A stretch of DNA of 64,000 bases from Pseudomonadota bacterium (GTDB lineage Bacteria > Myxococcota_A > UBA796 > GCA-2862545), in the NCBI GenBank assembly GCA_023954855.1, contig JAGSGY010000014.1, forward strand, positions 34,065-98,064, written 5' to 3'. The first letter of the stretch is position 1; the number at the start of each line of letters is the position of its first letter. A model generated the notes under the pieces. It was not told the DNA's origin and made no database searches. It worked only from the letters and a program-made list of their open reading frames with translations. The position numbers were made by a program, and so were the translations under genes. Shown here piece after piece: positions 26,030 to 34,813 of the stretch.

Positions 26030-28137
26030 CCGGGAAGCTTGGCGACCGCTTCGCGGACCACCGGAGACAGCGTTCCCACGCAGGTGATCCACAGTTGGTG
26101 CACCGCGCGGGTGGCGCCGACGTGCAGCACGCGGCGGGCTGTCGGCGTGTCCGGATAGCGCTGAGCGCTCGTCTCGACGAGGATCACGTAGTCGAACTCG
26201 AGCCCCTTGACCGACTGGACCTCGGTGACCTCCACGCCGGGCGCAAAGGTGAAGACCTGGTCCTCGACGAGTCGGAGACGCGGCACTTCGCCCTTGTCGA
26301 GCCCATCGTAGTAGAGCCGGGACATGTCGCGACCCGGGGTGAGCACGGCCACGCTGGCGAGCGGCTCGGCGCGGATCAGGTCGCGCAGCACGTCCGACAG
26401 AAACGCCACGGTGGCGCCGTGGTCAGTGAACTTGAACAGCTCGACTGGCGGACCGCCGCGGGTGGTGACCGGAACGTTGTCGTCTTCCCAGTACTCACCC
26501 AGCAGATCGACCGCGAAGCTGACGATGGGATGGCTCGAGCGGTAGGCGATCCTCAGGGTGTTGACCGCGGTGCCCCGTACGCCCAGATGCCCGAAGAAGT
26601 CGGCCCAGCTCGTGAAGCCGGCATCCTGCATGACGTGCTGCTGGGTGTCGCCAGCCAGGGTGATGCTGCGGTTCTTGTCGAGGGTCTCGAGCAACACCCG
26701 GACCTCAATCGGGCTGAAGTCCTGGACCTCGTCGATTGCGATGTGGCGGTAGACGAGCGGACGTCCTCGGCGGCGAAGGCGGCCGACCCGGAGCTGCCAG
26801 GCGCGAAGCAGCAGGGCGTCGTCCTCGGCGTCGAGCTCGACGGAGATCTCACGTTCGCCCTCGAGCCAGTTCACCAGCTCCTCGTTGCGGTCGCGGGCCC
26901 AGGTCGTGACCCGGTCGATCTCGGCATCGCTCATGCTTCCTGGCGCCACACGGGCGAAGACGCGCTTGAGCAGGGGCGCGTTGACCATCACGCTCATCCA
27001 GTCGTCGAGCGCCTGCTCACGGGTGTTGCGCCCGTCGACGGTCCGGACCTGCTCTTCGAGTGCGGCGAGGATGGCCGGGTGGTTCTTGAGCTTGAGCACG
27101 ACCGCGGGCGTGTCGTCGCGGACCTTGCGCGGCAGCTTGTTGAAGTGGTTGCGACGCTGCTCGCGGGCCCAGTCGCCGAAGGAGCGGACCTGTGCGTTCT
27201 CGACGCCGAGGGCGGGCAACACGTGGGCGACGTAGTCGCGAAGCGCCTTCGAGAACACCACGAACATGGTGGCCTTCGAGTCGATGCGCGGGTCGTCGTA
27301 CGCGAGGTAGGCGATGCGGTGCAGCGCGACGGTGGTCTTGCCCGAACCGGCCGTTCCGCGAATGACCACAAAGCCGGACTGGGGCTGCGTGATCAGCTCG
27401 AATTGCTCGGTGTCGATGAGGCCGGCGATGTCGGGCAGACGCTTGTCGCTGCGACGACGGTGACCCTCGAGGTCGGTGCCGAGCCGACGATGCATGCCCT
27501 TGCCGCTGTCGTGGGCGCGCATGGCGGCGCCTTCTCCACCGGCCATGCGCGGGGCCTCGATGGCGTCGACGTGCCACTCGCCGTCCTTGCGAAGGCTGAA
27601 GCTCCCGTCCGGAGACAGGATGCCCTCGAGCTTGCCGCCACGGATCGCGACCGTCCGACGTGCGACCACCTCGCCGATCAGGGCGCGTTCACCGATGTCT
27701 TCCTCGTACTCTTCACCCTGCTGGTAGCGGTAAAAGATCTTCGAGATCGGGGCGTCTCGCCAGTCGACGATGCGGATGCCGCGCTGGATTCGGGTGGCCT
27801 TGCCCAGGCAGAGATCGCGCTCGCGGCCGTTCTCGCGAAGCCGGATGTGCGCGAAGTAGGGCGAGTCTGGATCCACCTGAGGACGCTTGCGGGCCTCACG
27901 AAGCTGCTCGAGAAGGGCGATTTGCCGATGGTATTGCTCCATCAACGCGCCCTTGTCCTCTTCCTTTGCATCGACGATCTCATCGCGGATGCGCAGGAGC
28001 TCAGCGACGATCCCGGCCTCGGAAGGCGGCAGGTCGTAAGGCTGCTCTTCGAGCAGGATGCGCACGCGGTCGAGCAGCTCGAGCTCGTCCTGGATGATGG
28101 GGTGGTCCTGCACGGCTTCGTCCCGGGGAAACCGCAC
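26026..28137 (-). CDS. HelD/UvrD-like superfamily 1 helicase
   Basis: The start is set at GTG 28137, with GAGGA about ten bases upstream; GTG 28113 is an alternative. The roughly 703-residue protein has a helical, coiled-coil-like N-terminus (about 1-120), a DUF-like beta region, Walker A GTAGSGKTT near residue 260, Walker B IAIDEVQDFSP, motif III GDTQQHVMQDAG, motif IV-like RIAYRSSHPI and C-terminal motifs VEVTEVQSVKGLEFDYVIL and ATRAVHQLWI. The N-terminal coiled coil before the first motor domain is the hallmark of HelD, which frees RNA polymerase from stalled complexes; UvrD/Rep-type helicases are the alternative. Confidence 0.85.
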   Translation of the reverse strand: MRFPRDEAVQDHPIIQDELELLDRVRILLEEQPYDLPPSEAGIVAELLRIRDEIVDAKEEDKGALMEQYHRQIALLEQLREARKRPQVDPDSPYFAHIRLRENGRERDLCLGKATRIQRGIRIVDWRDAPISKIFYRYQQGEEYEEDIGERALIGEVVARRTVAIRGGKLEGILSPDGSFSLRKDGEWHVDAIEAPRMAGGEGAAMRAHDSGKGMHRRLGTDLEGHRRRSDKRLPDIAGLIDTEQFELITQPQSGFVVIRGTAGSGKTTVALHRIAYLAYDDPRIDSKATMFVVFSKALRDYVAHVLPALGVENAQVRSFGDWAREQRRNHFNKLPRKVRDDTPAVVLKLKNHPAILAALEEQVRTVDGRNTREQALDDWMSVMVNAPLLKRVFARVAPGSMSDAEIDRVTTWARDRNEELVNWLEGEREISVELDAEDDALLLRAWQLRVGRLRRRGRPLVYRHIAIDEVQDFSPIEVRVLLETLDKNRSITLAGDTQQHVMQDAGFTSWADFFGHLGVRGTAVNTLRIAYRSSHPIVSFAVDLLGEYWEDDNVPVTTRGGPPVELFKFTDHGATVAFLSDVLRDLIRAEPLASVAVLTPGRDMSRLYYDGLDKGEVPRLRLVEDQVFTFAPGVEVTEVQSVKGLEFDYVILVETSAQRYPDTPTARRVLHVGATRAVHQLWITCVGTLSPVVREAVAKLPG

Positions 28138-28221
28138 GCATATCCGGTCCTCGCGGTGGTGGAAACCGACAGAAGGGTGCCGAGCTTTGCCGGTCCGAGG
28201 TATGCGGCGGAGGGAGGTCGC

Positions 28222-29091
28222 ATGTCGCACGTCGTGACGCGTCCGCGCGAACCGTTTTTGGTGGCCCACGGACGGCTGCGGGTGCACCAGGTTCCCGCCG
28301 CGCAGGACAACTTGGTCTGGCTGCTCGAGTGTGTGGCGACCGGCGTCACGGCCATCGTCGACGGACCGAGTGCCACCGAGGTGTTCGCGTACTGCAGTGC
28401 GCACGGCCTCACGCCCACGATGGTGCTCAACACCCACACGCACCACGACCACATCGGTGTGAACGTCGATCTTGCCGAGAGAGGCCGACTCCCCGAGTTT
28501 ACGGTCGTGGGAAGCAAGAAGATGGCGGCCCAGATTCCTGGCCTCACCCAGCCTGTCGAGGATGGCGATCGCGTCCGAGTCGGCGAGGTGAACGGCACCG
28601 CCTGGCTCACCGAGGGCCACATCGAGGGGCACATCACCTTCGTCTTCGACGGAGCGGTGTTCTGCGGAGACACGCTGTTTACCGGCGGCTGCGGCTACCT
28701 GTTCGGCGGACCTTGGCAGCCGATGCACGCGAGCCTCTCCCGTCTCGCGGAACTTCCGGACGAGACCCTGGTGTGCTGCGCGCACGAGTACACCGAAGAC
28801 AACCTTCGCTTTGCCTGGACCATCGAGCCCGACAATGTGGCGCTGGCCGAGCGCATTCGTCACGTGTGGGCGGTTCGGGCCGAGGGGGGCTGCACGGTTC
28901 CGTCGACGATGGCCCAAGAGCGGGCGACCAACCCGTTTCTGCGCGGCGATTCCGAGGGCCTGAAGGCGGCTCTGAAGCTTCGAGTGCCTTCTGCTGATGT
29001 CGGGTCTGCCGGCACGACCTTCGCCGCTGCAAGAGCCCTGAAGGACACCGGAGCCCACAAGCGAGTGACCGATGGCGACCTCCCCCTCTAA
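28222..29091 (+). CDS. gloB: Hydroxyacylglutathione hydrolase (glyoxalase II)
   Basis: A 289-residue metallo-beta-lactamase-fold enzyme starting at ATG 28222 after GGAGGGAGG. It has THTHHDHIG (metal sites 1 and 2), GHIEGHITF (metal His), FCGDTLFTGGCG (bridging Asp) and the glyoxalase II C-terminal HEYTEDNLRFA. It hydrolyses S-lactoylglutathione to lactate and glutathione in methylglyoxal detoxification. The usual length is about 255; the extra residues are at the C-terminus. It is divergent from the helicase gene, and its 3' end overlaps the next gene by 20 bases. Confidence 0.9.
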   Translation: MSHVVTRPREPFLVAHGRLRVHQVPAAQDNLVWLLECVATGVTAIVDGPSATEVFAYCSAHGLTPTMVLNTHTHHDHIGVNVDLAERGRLPEFTVVGSKKMAAQIPGLTQPVEDGDRVRVGEVNGTAWLTEGHIEGHITFVFDGAVFCGDTLFTGGCGYLFGGPWQPMHASLSRLAELPDETLVCCAHEYTEDNLRFAWTIEPDNVALAERIRHVWAVRAEGGCTVPSTMAQERATNPFLRGDSEGLKAALKLRVPSADVGSAGTTFAAARALKDTGAHKRVTDGDLPL

Positions 29092-29740
29092 ACCCGGCGC
29101 CTGGGCGTACGTGCGGGCGGCGTTCATCGCCTTTCACCTGGTGGCGATCTCGTTGATGGCCATGCCCGCTCCGGGTGGCGGCATGTCGCGGAGCGCCTGG
29201 AAGGATCCGACGGTGCAGGCCGAGTTTCGGGCGTGGACCGACCGCGTCAATGCCATGGGCGCTGACGTCACCCAGCAAGAGTTCGAGGATCGCCTCTGGG
29301 ACTTCGCGACGGGCTTCATGAAGGCACGGACCAAGGTGCTCGCGCCGCTCGGGCCGTACTTCAAGTACACAGGTGCCAAGCAGTCTTGGCGCATGTTCGT
29401 CGCCCCGCACCGCTTTCCCGCCCGGCTTGAGTTTCGCGTGCGCATCGATGGCGACTGGCAGACCATCTACCGGGCGCGCTCGGACGAGTACACCTGGCTC
29501 GGCACTGAGCTCGACCACGATCGCATGCGCTCGGCCCAGTTTCGTTACGGATGGAGCCAGTACGCGGGGACCTACCGGCGCTTCTCGGACCACTACGCGG
29601 CCCGCGCCCTCGAGGACTATCCGGACGCCGATGCCTTCATGAGCGTGTTCTACAAGTACCGCACCCTCTCGCCAGAGGAGGCGCGCTCGGGCATGGACAT
29701 CGAGGGGCGCTACATCTCCGCGCGAGTGGTGAACCGATGA
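29072..29740 (+). CDS. Membrane-anchored protein paired with HTTM protein, unknown
   Basis: A 222-residue protein with one hydrophobic helix (about residues 13-31, VRAAFIAFHLVAISLMAMP) and a soluble, helix-rich remainder (WTDRVNAMG, ARTKVLAPLGPYFKYTG, aromatic and Arg-rich RYGWSQYAGTYRRFSDHY). I do not recognise a named family. It starts inside gloB (20-base overlap), and its stop overlaps the HTTM gene start as ATGA. The tight coupling to an HTTM protein suggests a two-protein membrane unit. Confidence 0.72.
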   Translation: MATSPSKPGAWAYVRAAFIAFHLVAISLMAMPAPGGGMSRSAWKDPTVQAEFRAWTDRVNAMGADVTQQEFEDRLWDFATGFMKARTKVLAPLGPYFKYTGAKQSWRMFVAPHRFPARLEFRVRIDGDWQTIYRARSDEYTWLGTELDHDRMRSAQFRYGWSQYAGTYRRFSDHYAARALEDYPDADAFMSVFYKYRTLSPEEARSGMDIEGRYISARVVNR

Positions 29741-30687
29741 GGCTCGTCGATCGCTTTGTGCGCTTCTTCGATCAGCGCGAGCCCGCCACGCCGCTGGCGC
29801 TCGTTCGCATTCTTCTCGGCCTCACGACGGTGCTCACCATTGGCTCCGTGGTGATTCACGGCCTGGTGCCGGTGCTCTGGTTCGACATCGCGGACGGCGG
29901 CTACCGCTCGCATCCGCAGGGGCCTTGGCTTGTGCAGCTGCTGGGCGGCGTGCGCCCGGACGTGGTCTGGCGCCTGGTCGCGCTGTCGTTGATCGGCGGA
30001 ACGGCGATGATTGCCGGCGTCGGGGGACGCTTTGCTGCACTGGTGACGGCGCTCAGCTTTCGCGCAGTGACCGGCATCAACTCGCACACGGGGGGCAGCT
30101 ACGACCTGCTGCTCTCCAACGCGCTGTTCCTCGCTGTATTGGCGCCCACCACGCGCACCCTGTCGGTGGACTGCAAGCTGCGCACGGGGTCTTGGACCGA
30201 TGACACGCCGCAGCATTCCTGGGTTCGCTGGCTCTTCGTCTACCAGATCGTGCTCACCTATTGGACGACTGGCCTGCAGAAAGTGTCGAGTCACTGGACG
30301 CCCGGCGGCGACTTCTCGGCGCTCTACTACATCCTTCAGCAGCCCAGCTGGCATCGCGCCGACATGCGGTGGATCGCCAGCGCGTTTCCGCTCACGCAGC
30401 TCGGCACAGCGACCTCCTGGTTCTGGGAGATCTTGGCCCCACTGTGGCTACTGGCCGTCTACTACGCCGCCACCCGCGAGCGTGAGGGCAGAGCGAGGCG
30501 GTGGTTCAACCGCCTCTACGTGCGAGAGATCTTCGCGATTCTCGGCGTGGTCTTCCACGTGGCCATCCACGTGTTCATGAACGTGGGGCCATTCTCGCTG
30601 GTCTCGCTGGCGTTCTACCCGGCTCTGTATAGCCACGAAGAGCTGAGCCGGGTGATACGCCGCTTTAGTCCTGTACGATCAGCATAG
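29737..30687 (+). CDS. HTTM domain membrane protein (gamma-carboxylase-like)
   Basis: ATG 29737 overlaps the previous stop. The 316-residue protein has about eight hydrophobic segments and the HTTM pattern: an N-terminal amphipathic PLALVRILLG, a lumenal RSHPQGPWLVQLLGG, and the characteristic VYQIVLTYWTTGLQKVSSHW segment followed by LYYILQQPSW. HTTM is the membrane domain shared with vitamin K-dependent gamma-carboxylase; bacterial members lack a proven activity. It ends 23 bases inside the 3' end of the convergent lipoprotein gene. Confidence 0.82.
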   Translation: MRLVDRFVRFFDQREPATPLALVRILLGLTTVLTIGSVVIHGLVPVLWFDIADGGYRSHPQGPWLVQLLGGVRPDVVWRLVALSLIGGTAMIAGVGGRFAALVTALSFRAVTGINSHTGGSYDLLLSNALFLAVLAPTTRTLSVDCKLRTGSWTDDTPQHSWVRWLFVYQIVLTYWTTGLQKVSSHWTPGGDFSALYYILQQPSWHRADMRWIASAFPLTQLGTATSWFWEILAPLWLLAVYYAATREREGRARRWFNRLYVREIFAILGVVFHVAIHVFMNVGPFSLVSLAFYPALYSHEELSRVIRRFSPVRSA

Positions 30688-31945
30688 CGCCTTGCTTCTC
30701 GGCGACGAAGCTGTCGTCGAGGCTCGGGAAGCGCGCCAAGTCGTTGGGGATGGTCCACGTCTGGCCGGCCTCGGTGATGACACTGATCTCCCAGGCGCCC
30801 CGCGGGATGTCGTTGGGGTTGGTGACCGTCTCGCTTGTGCCGTCTGCTGCAGTACGCAGAGCACCGGGGAGCCAGGTGACCGAGAGCTCGGGCAAGTAGA
30901 TTTGCGAGTTGAGCGGAATGTCAAAGGCCTCGTCGACCGTGCCGTCGCCATCGTCGTCGAAGCCTTGCGGGGCCCCGTTGGGCCAGCGGGTTCCGTCGTA
31001 GACGCCGTACATGAAGGGGCTGATCGCAGCCTGCGCTGCCCAAGTCTCGCCCTCTGCGGCCTCATCACCCGCGTAGCTGAGGTATACCCGCGGCCACATG
31101 TCGTAGAGCCCCAGGCCCTCGAAGCCCGGAAGCTCGTCAGGCACGCCGTCGAGGTTCGCGTCGACCAAACGACCGAGGAACCCGGTCTGGCACGCGGCCG
31201 GCTCGAGCGGGTTGAACGGACCGTCGAGGTGGTACTCGAACGGCGGGTAGCGCTCGTCGTTATCGGGCTGCTCGAGCTGTCCATAGATGGGGTCGACGGA
31301 CAGATCGGAGTGCACCGCGGTCGCGCTCAGCTTGAACTGCTGCGGAATGGCGCCGCCCTCGAGAGCGACGGCGATGCTCACAGCCGGTCCGTTTCCGGGG
31401 CTGGCGTCGATGGCCTCGTTCTCGAGCGTAAATGCGGGACGTTCCGTCGTCAGGCGTGCGGCCAGGGCGACGGTGATGTCGTCCACGAGTTCGCCGCCTT
31501 CGGTGTGGACGACCGCGATTTCCTGCGTCTCGACATCGACGACGTGGGCGCCGAGCACATCACCGCAGGTCGCACCGGCGAGCGCCGAGAGGGTCGTCGA
31601 GATGTAGAAGTCGTTGTCCTGGTCCATGAAGCCGGTGACGAGCCAGTCGCCGTCTGGAACACTGGTCAGCGACCAGGGGGCACCAGAGAGGCCCGCCGCG
31701 TCAGGGTCGGTGAAGTGGCTTCCCGGGACGGTGGTGAAGGTCTCAGGCCCGCCCGTGCCCTCCGGTGGTCCGGGATTGGACGAGTCGGTGATGAACAGGA
31801 TCGTGTGTGTCGGGTCATCGACCTGGTCCGCCGCGACCGTGCCCGCGAGCACATTCAGTGGCGTCTCGAAGTCACCCGACAGTGGGGCCGAGTACTCACA
31901 TCCGGCGAGTGCGAGGATCGCGACAGTGGCGATAGTGATGCGCAT
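30665..31945 (-). CDS. Lipoprotein, unknown, partner of TonB receptor
   Basis: A 426-residue lipoprotein: signal with lipobox LALAGC (Cys16), then beta-rich and acidic sequence. An FDDDGDGTVDEAFD segment resembles the Asp-rich calcium-binding/MopE-like motifs, and VDANLDGVPDELPG is similar. Some stretches look like prealbumin-like or dockerin-type extracellular repeats. The gene starts eight bases after the stop of the TPR-TonB receptor gene, with GAGG in front, so the two are one operon and the lipoprotein may be the surface partner of the receptor. Confidence 0.75.
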   Translation of the reverse strand: MRITIATVAILALAGCEYSAPLSGDFETPLNVLAGTVAADQVDDPTHTILFITDSSNPGPPEGTGGPETFTTVPGSHFTDPDAAGLSGAPWSLTSVPDGDWLVTGFMDQDNDFYISTTLSALAGATCGDVLGAHVVDVETQEIAVVHTEGGELVDDITVALAARLTTERPAFTLENEAIDASPGNGPAVSIAVALEGGAIPQQFKLSATAVHSDLSVDPIYGQLEQPDNDERYPPFEYHLDGPFNPLEPAACQTGFLGRLVDANLDGVPDELPGFEGLGLYDMWPRVYLSYAGDEAAEGETWAAQAAISPFMYGVYDGTRWPNGAPQGFDDDGDGTVDEAFDIPLNSQIYLPELSVTWLPGALRTAADGTSETVTNPNDIPRGAWEISVITEAGQTWTIPNDLARFPSLDDSFVAEKQGAMLIVQD

Positions 31946-31953
31946 TCGGTGCC

Positions 31954-34539
31954 TCAGAAGTTGTACGAGATGGAGCCGATCGCGCGCCCGCCGACTCGAT
32001 GGCCGATTGGGTGCTCAATCACTGGATTGACGAAGCCGAGGATGTTCTGGACCGACGCTGCGACCTCGAGACCATCGTTCGCGAAAGGACGGAAGCCGGC
32101 TCGTGCGTTGAGGTAGACCCTCGACGGCACGGGAAGGCTGTTGACGACCAACTGGCCGCTGTCGTTGAACTCGCGCTGACGCCAGAGCTGAGCCGAAGTG
32201 AACATCGCGTCCGCTGAGAGGTCGAGGTCGAAGGGCGTGCGGTACATGACACCGGCGTTGGCCTTCACAAGGCTCGTCGAGGTGTCGCCTTCAGAGACTC
32301 CATTCTCGGTCTCGATGAGTCGGGAGAACGTGCCGTTGACGTAGATGTCGAGGCCGTCCATCGGGAAGAACTCGGCCTCTGCTTCCGCACCGAACGCATT
32401 CACGACGGGTGCGGTGTTGACCCAGCCCGAAGTACCGGCGAGGTAGCCCACTTCGTCTTCGTTGTAGAACGCGCTCGCGGGAGTCACGCTGCGCAGGAAG
32501 ATGAAGTTGGTGACGCGGTTGTAGTAGAGGGCGACATCGGCGGTGTGGAACAGCGTCGACTCGTCGTGGAAGCCGAGCTCGGCTGTGACGATGCGCTCGG
32601 GGCTAAGATCGGTGCTGCCGTCGTCTTGAATGTAGACGCCATCTCGACCCGTCGAGAGCTTGAAGTCGGTGTAGCTCTCGGCCATGTTCGGGGCGCGGAA
32701 AGCGGTACCCGCATTGAGCCGCAAGGAGCTCTTGTCTGCGACGCGGAGAATGACCGTGCCTCGAGGCGAGAAGGTCTTGTCCTTGTCGATGAGAGGGTGC
32801 AGGTCGTAGCGCACAGAGGCGACGAGCTTCGCGGGCCCAAGAGACATCTCATCCTGGAGGAACGCCGCGTAGTGGTGCTGAATGTACGGGTCGTCTCCGA
32901 GCTCCTGGCCGAGGAACCAGAAGTCCGCCACCGTCTTCTTTCGGTAGCTGGCACCGCCGTTGATGTGGTGCTCCACGGGTCCAGTGTCGAACTCTCCGCT
33001 CGTCTCGACCTCGACGTCGAACGTGGTGCCCTTGAAGTGGGTGTTGAGTTCGTAGGGCGTGTGCGCAGGCTGCGCCCACGGGCCTGTGAAGCCGCTGTCG
33101 TGGTTGTAGAAGGCACGCGCGTGGAGTGGGCCGTACGAGATGTCGCCGCGCACGAAGGCCTGATCGGCCTCCATTCCGTATGGACCGAGCACGCCGATGT
33201 TGACGTATTCGAAGCTCTGCCGTGAGAATCCGCCAGAGACAGATGCGAAGCCGTCGCCGTCGAGGAAGGTCTGGTCGAGACGTCCGTTGGCCCGGAACGT
33301 CTGCTGTCCCCGATCTTGGTTGTCGGTGAAGGTCTCGAGACCGCTGAACTCGCCGTCCTCGAACTCCTTTTCCCAACGCCCGTTCTGCGAGTAGTCGGCG
33401 CCGAAGCGGTATGCGGTGGTTCCGCTGCGTCCGGACACGCCGGCCACGGCCCGCGTGTAGCCAGGGCTACCGACTTCGAACTTCGCGATGTTGCCGCCTT
33501 CGCCAGGCGTCTTCGTGATGATGTTCACGACGCCGTTCATGGCGTTGGCGCCGTAGATGGCCGAGCCTGGTCCACGGATGATCTCGATGCGGTCGATCTC
33601 TTCGAGGGTGACCGGCAAGCCATTCCAGAAGGTCGTGCCCACGAAGTCGAGGTACGTTGAGCGGCCGTCGATCAAAACGAGGATCTTGTTGCTCAGCTGG
33701 CTGTTGAAGCCTCGAATGGAGACTTCACTCTTGCCAACTCGAGGATTCATGACCTCGACGCCAGCCACCCGACGGAAGAGGTCCGGGATGTTGGTGACGC
33801 CAGACAGACGGATGTCCTCACTGGTGAGGACCGTCAGCGTGGACGGCGAGTCGAGAGGGTCCTGCCCATAGCGAGACGCGGTGACGACGAGGCGCTCATA
33901 CGCACCTTCGGCATAGCCACCTCCAGGGAGCATGGGAATTGGGCCGGTGTCGACGGGGGGGGCACCCTCGCCGCCCATCTCGCCGCCTTCGCCATCGAAG
34001 CTGCCCTCACCACCGCCCATGACGGCGGGGTTCTTGGCTCGCGTCTCGATGGTGTCGGACAGGGCCTGCAGCTCCGCCGCGATCGACTGTAGACGCGCAA
34101 TCTCTTCGAGAGACGGGCCCGAGTCGATGACCTGACGGGGGCCAGAGCCTCCGCCGGTCGTAGCGACTGTGGGCGTTCCAACGGTGACCGTCGTCGGCGC
34201 AGTACGCTGAGTCAGACGAAGTTGGATGGCTTCGATGACCGGATCGACCTCGTCGGCTCGGCTGGGATCGAGATCCCGGAACAGACGGTAGTAGGTCAGG
34301 GCGTTCTGGTAGTCGCCCAAGTCCGTGTAGGTGCGGGCCACGTTGTAAAGCGTGGCCGGGTGGGGAAAGGCATCTTGGGCAGCGAGGAAGTGCTGTAGAG
34401 CCACCTCGAACTGCTCGGCCTTCGCGGCTTCAAGCCCTGCCATGAAATGACGGCGGGCGTCGTCTTTCGGATCTGCCATCGCCGTCATCGGTAGAGTCAG
34501 GGCGAGTGCGAGTATTCCGAATGCGCGAGCGAACTTCAT
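31954..34539 (-). CDS. TonB-dependent receptor with N-terminal TPR domain
   Basis: An 861-residue protein with a signal peptide (FGILALALTLPMTAMAD). Residues about 23-110 form a TPR-like helical repeat (HFMAGLEAAKAEQFEVAL, PATLYNVARTYTDLGDYQNAL). A low-complexity Gly/Glu linker (about 175-215) follows. The plug domain runs from VVTASRYGQDPLDSPSTLTV through NKILVLIDGRSTY to IEIIRGPGSAIYGANAMNGV, and a beta-barrel region follows. It ends in GSISYNF with a C-terminal Phe as in outer membrane barrels. TonB receptors import iron chelates, cobalamin or glycans; the ligand is unknown. The TPR-plug-barrel fusion is unusual. It is followed by a lipoprotein gene. Confidence 0.88.
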   Translation of the reverse strand: MKFARAFGILALALTLPMTAMADPKDDARRHFMAGLEAAKAEQFEVALQHFLAAQDAFPHPATLYNVARTYTDLGDYQNALTYYRLFRDLDPSRADEVDPVIEAIQLRLTQRTAPTTVTVGTPTVATTGGGSGPRQVIDSGPSLEEIARLQSIAAELQALSDTIETRAKNPAVMGGGEGSFDGEGGEMGGEGAPPVDTGPIPMLPGGGYAEGAYERLVVTASRYGQDPLDSPSTLTVLTSEDIRLSGVTNIPDLFRRVAGVEVMNPRVGKSEVSIRGFNSQLSNKILVLIDGRSTYLDFVGTTFWNGLPVTLEEIDRIEIIRGPGSAIYGANAMNGVVNIITKTPGEGGNIAKFEVGSPGYTRAVAGVSGRSGTTAYRFGADYSQNGRWEKEFEDGEFSGLETFTDNQDRGQQTFRANGRLDQTFLDGDGFASVSGGFSRQSFEYVNIGVLGPYGMEADQAFVRGDISYGPLHARAFYNHDSGFTGPWAQPAHTPYELNTHFKGTTFDVEVETSGEFDTGPVEHHINGGASYRKKTVADFWFLGQELGDDPYIQHHYAAFLQDEMSLGPAKLVASVRYDLHPLIDKDKTFSPRGTVILRVADKSSLRLNAGTAFRAPNMAESYTDFKLSTGRDGVYIQDDGSTDLSPERIVTAELGFHDESTLFHTADVALYYNRVTNFIFLRSVTPASAFYNEDEVGYLAGTSGWVNTAPVVNAFGAEAEAEFFPMDGLDIYVNGTFSRLIETENGVSEGDTSTSLVKANAGVMYRTPFDLDLSADAMFTSAQLWRQREFNDSGQLVVNSLPVPSRVYLNARAGFRPFANDGLEVAASVQNILGFVNPVIEHPIGHRVGGRAIGSISYNF

Positions 34540-34813
34540 GTCTGCACCTCGTACACCCGATTGTGCCCCGAGAGGGGGGTCCGCGGGGAGGGGGCGCTAG
34601 GCCTCATTCTGCGGATGTAGTGAGACTGCGCCTTCACAGGTTCATGACGAAGTGCGAAATTGGCGTTCGAACTGAGCAACAGTCGCGCTAGAAGCGCCTC
34701 GCCGGCTTGCCTTGGCCTTGGCGTGGGCTCGCACCATGCGCGCTTTCGCGCACGGATCTACACCGTCGAGGCTCGATGCCCCGGACGATGAGCTGCAGGA
34801 AGGAGGCGGCCGA

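Noticed and set aside
25465..28221. Very long plus-strand open frame running into gloB
   Set aside because: It is antisense to the helicase gene, whose helicase motifs are unmistakable. Only the part from ATG 28222 is a real gene.
34737..34752. Hairpin TGCGCG/CGCGCA between kinase and receptor genes
   Set aside because: Only six base pairs with no T-run on either strand; common by chance in GC-rich DNA. The surrounding 34540-34813 gap shows no other signal to me.
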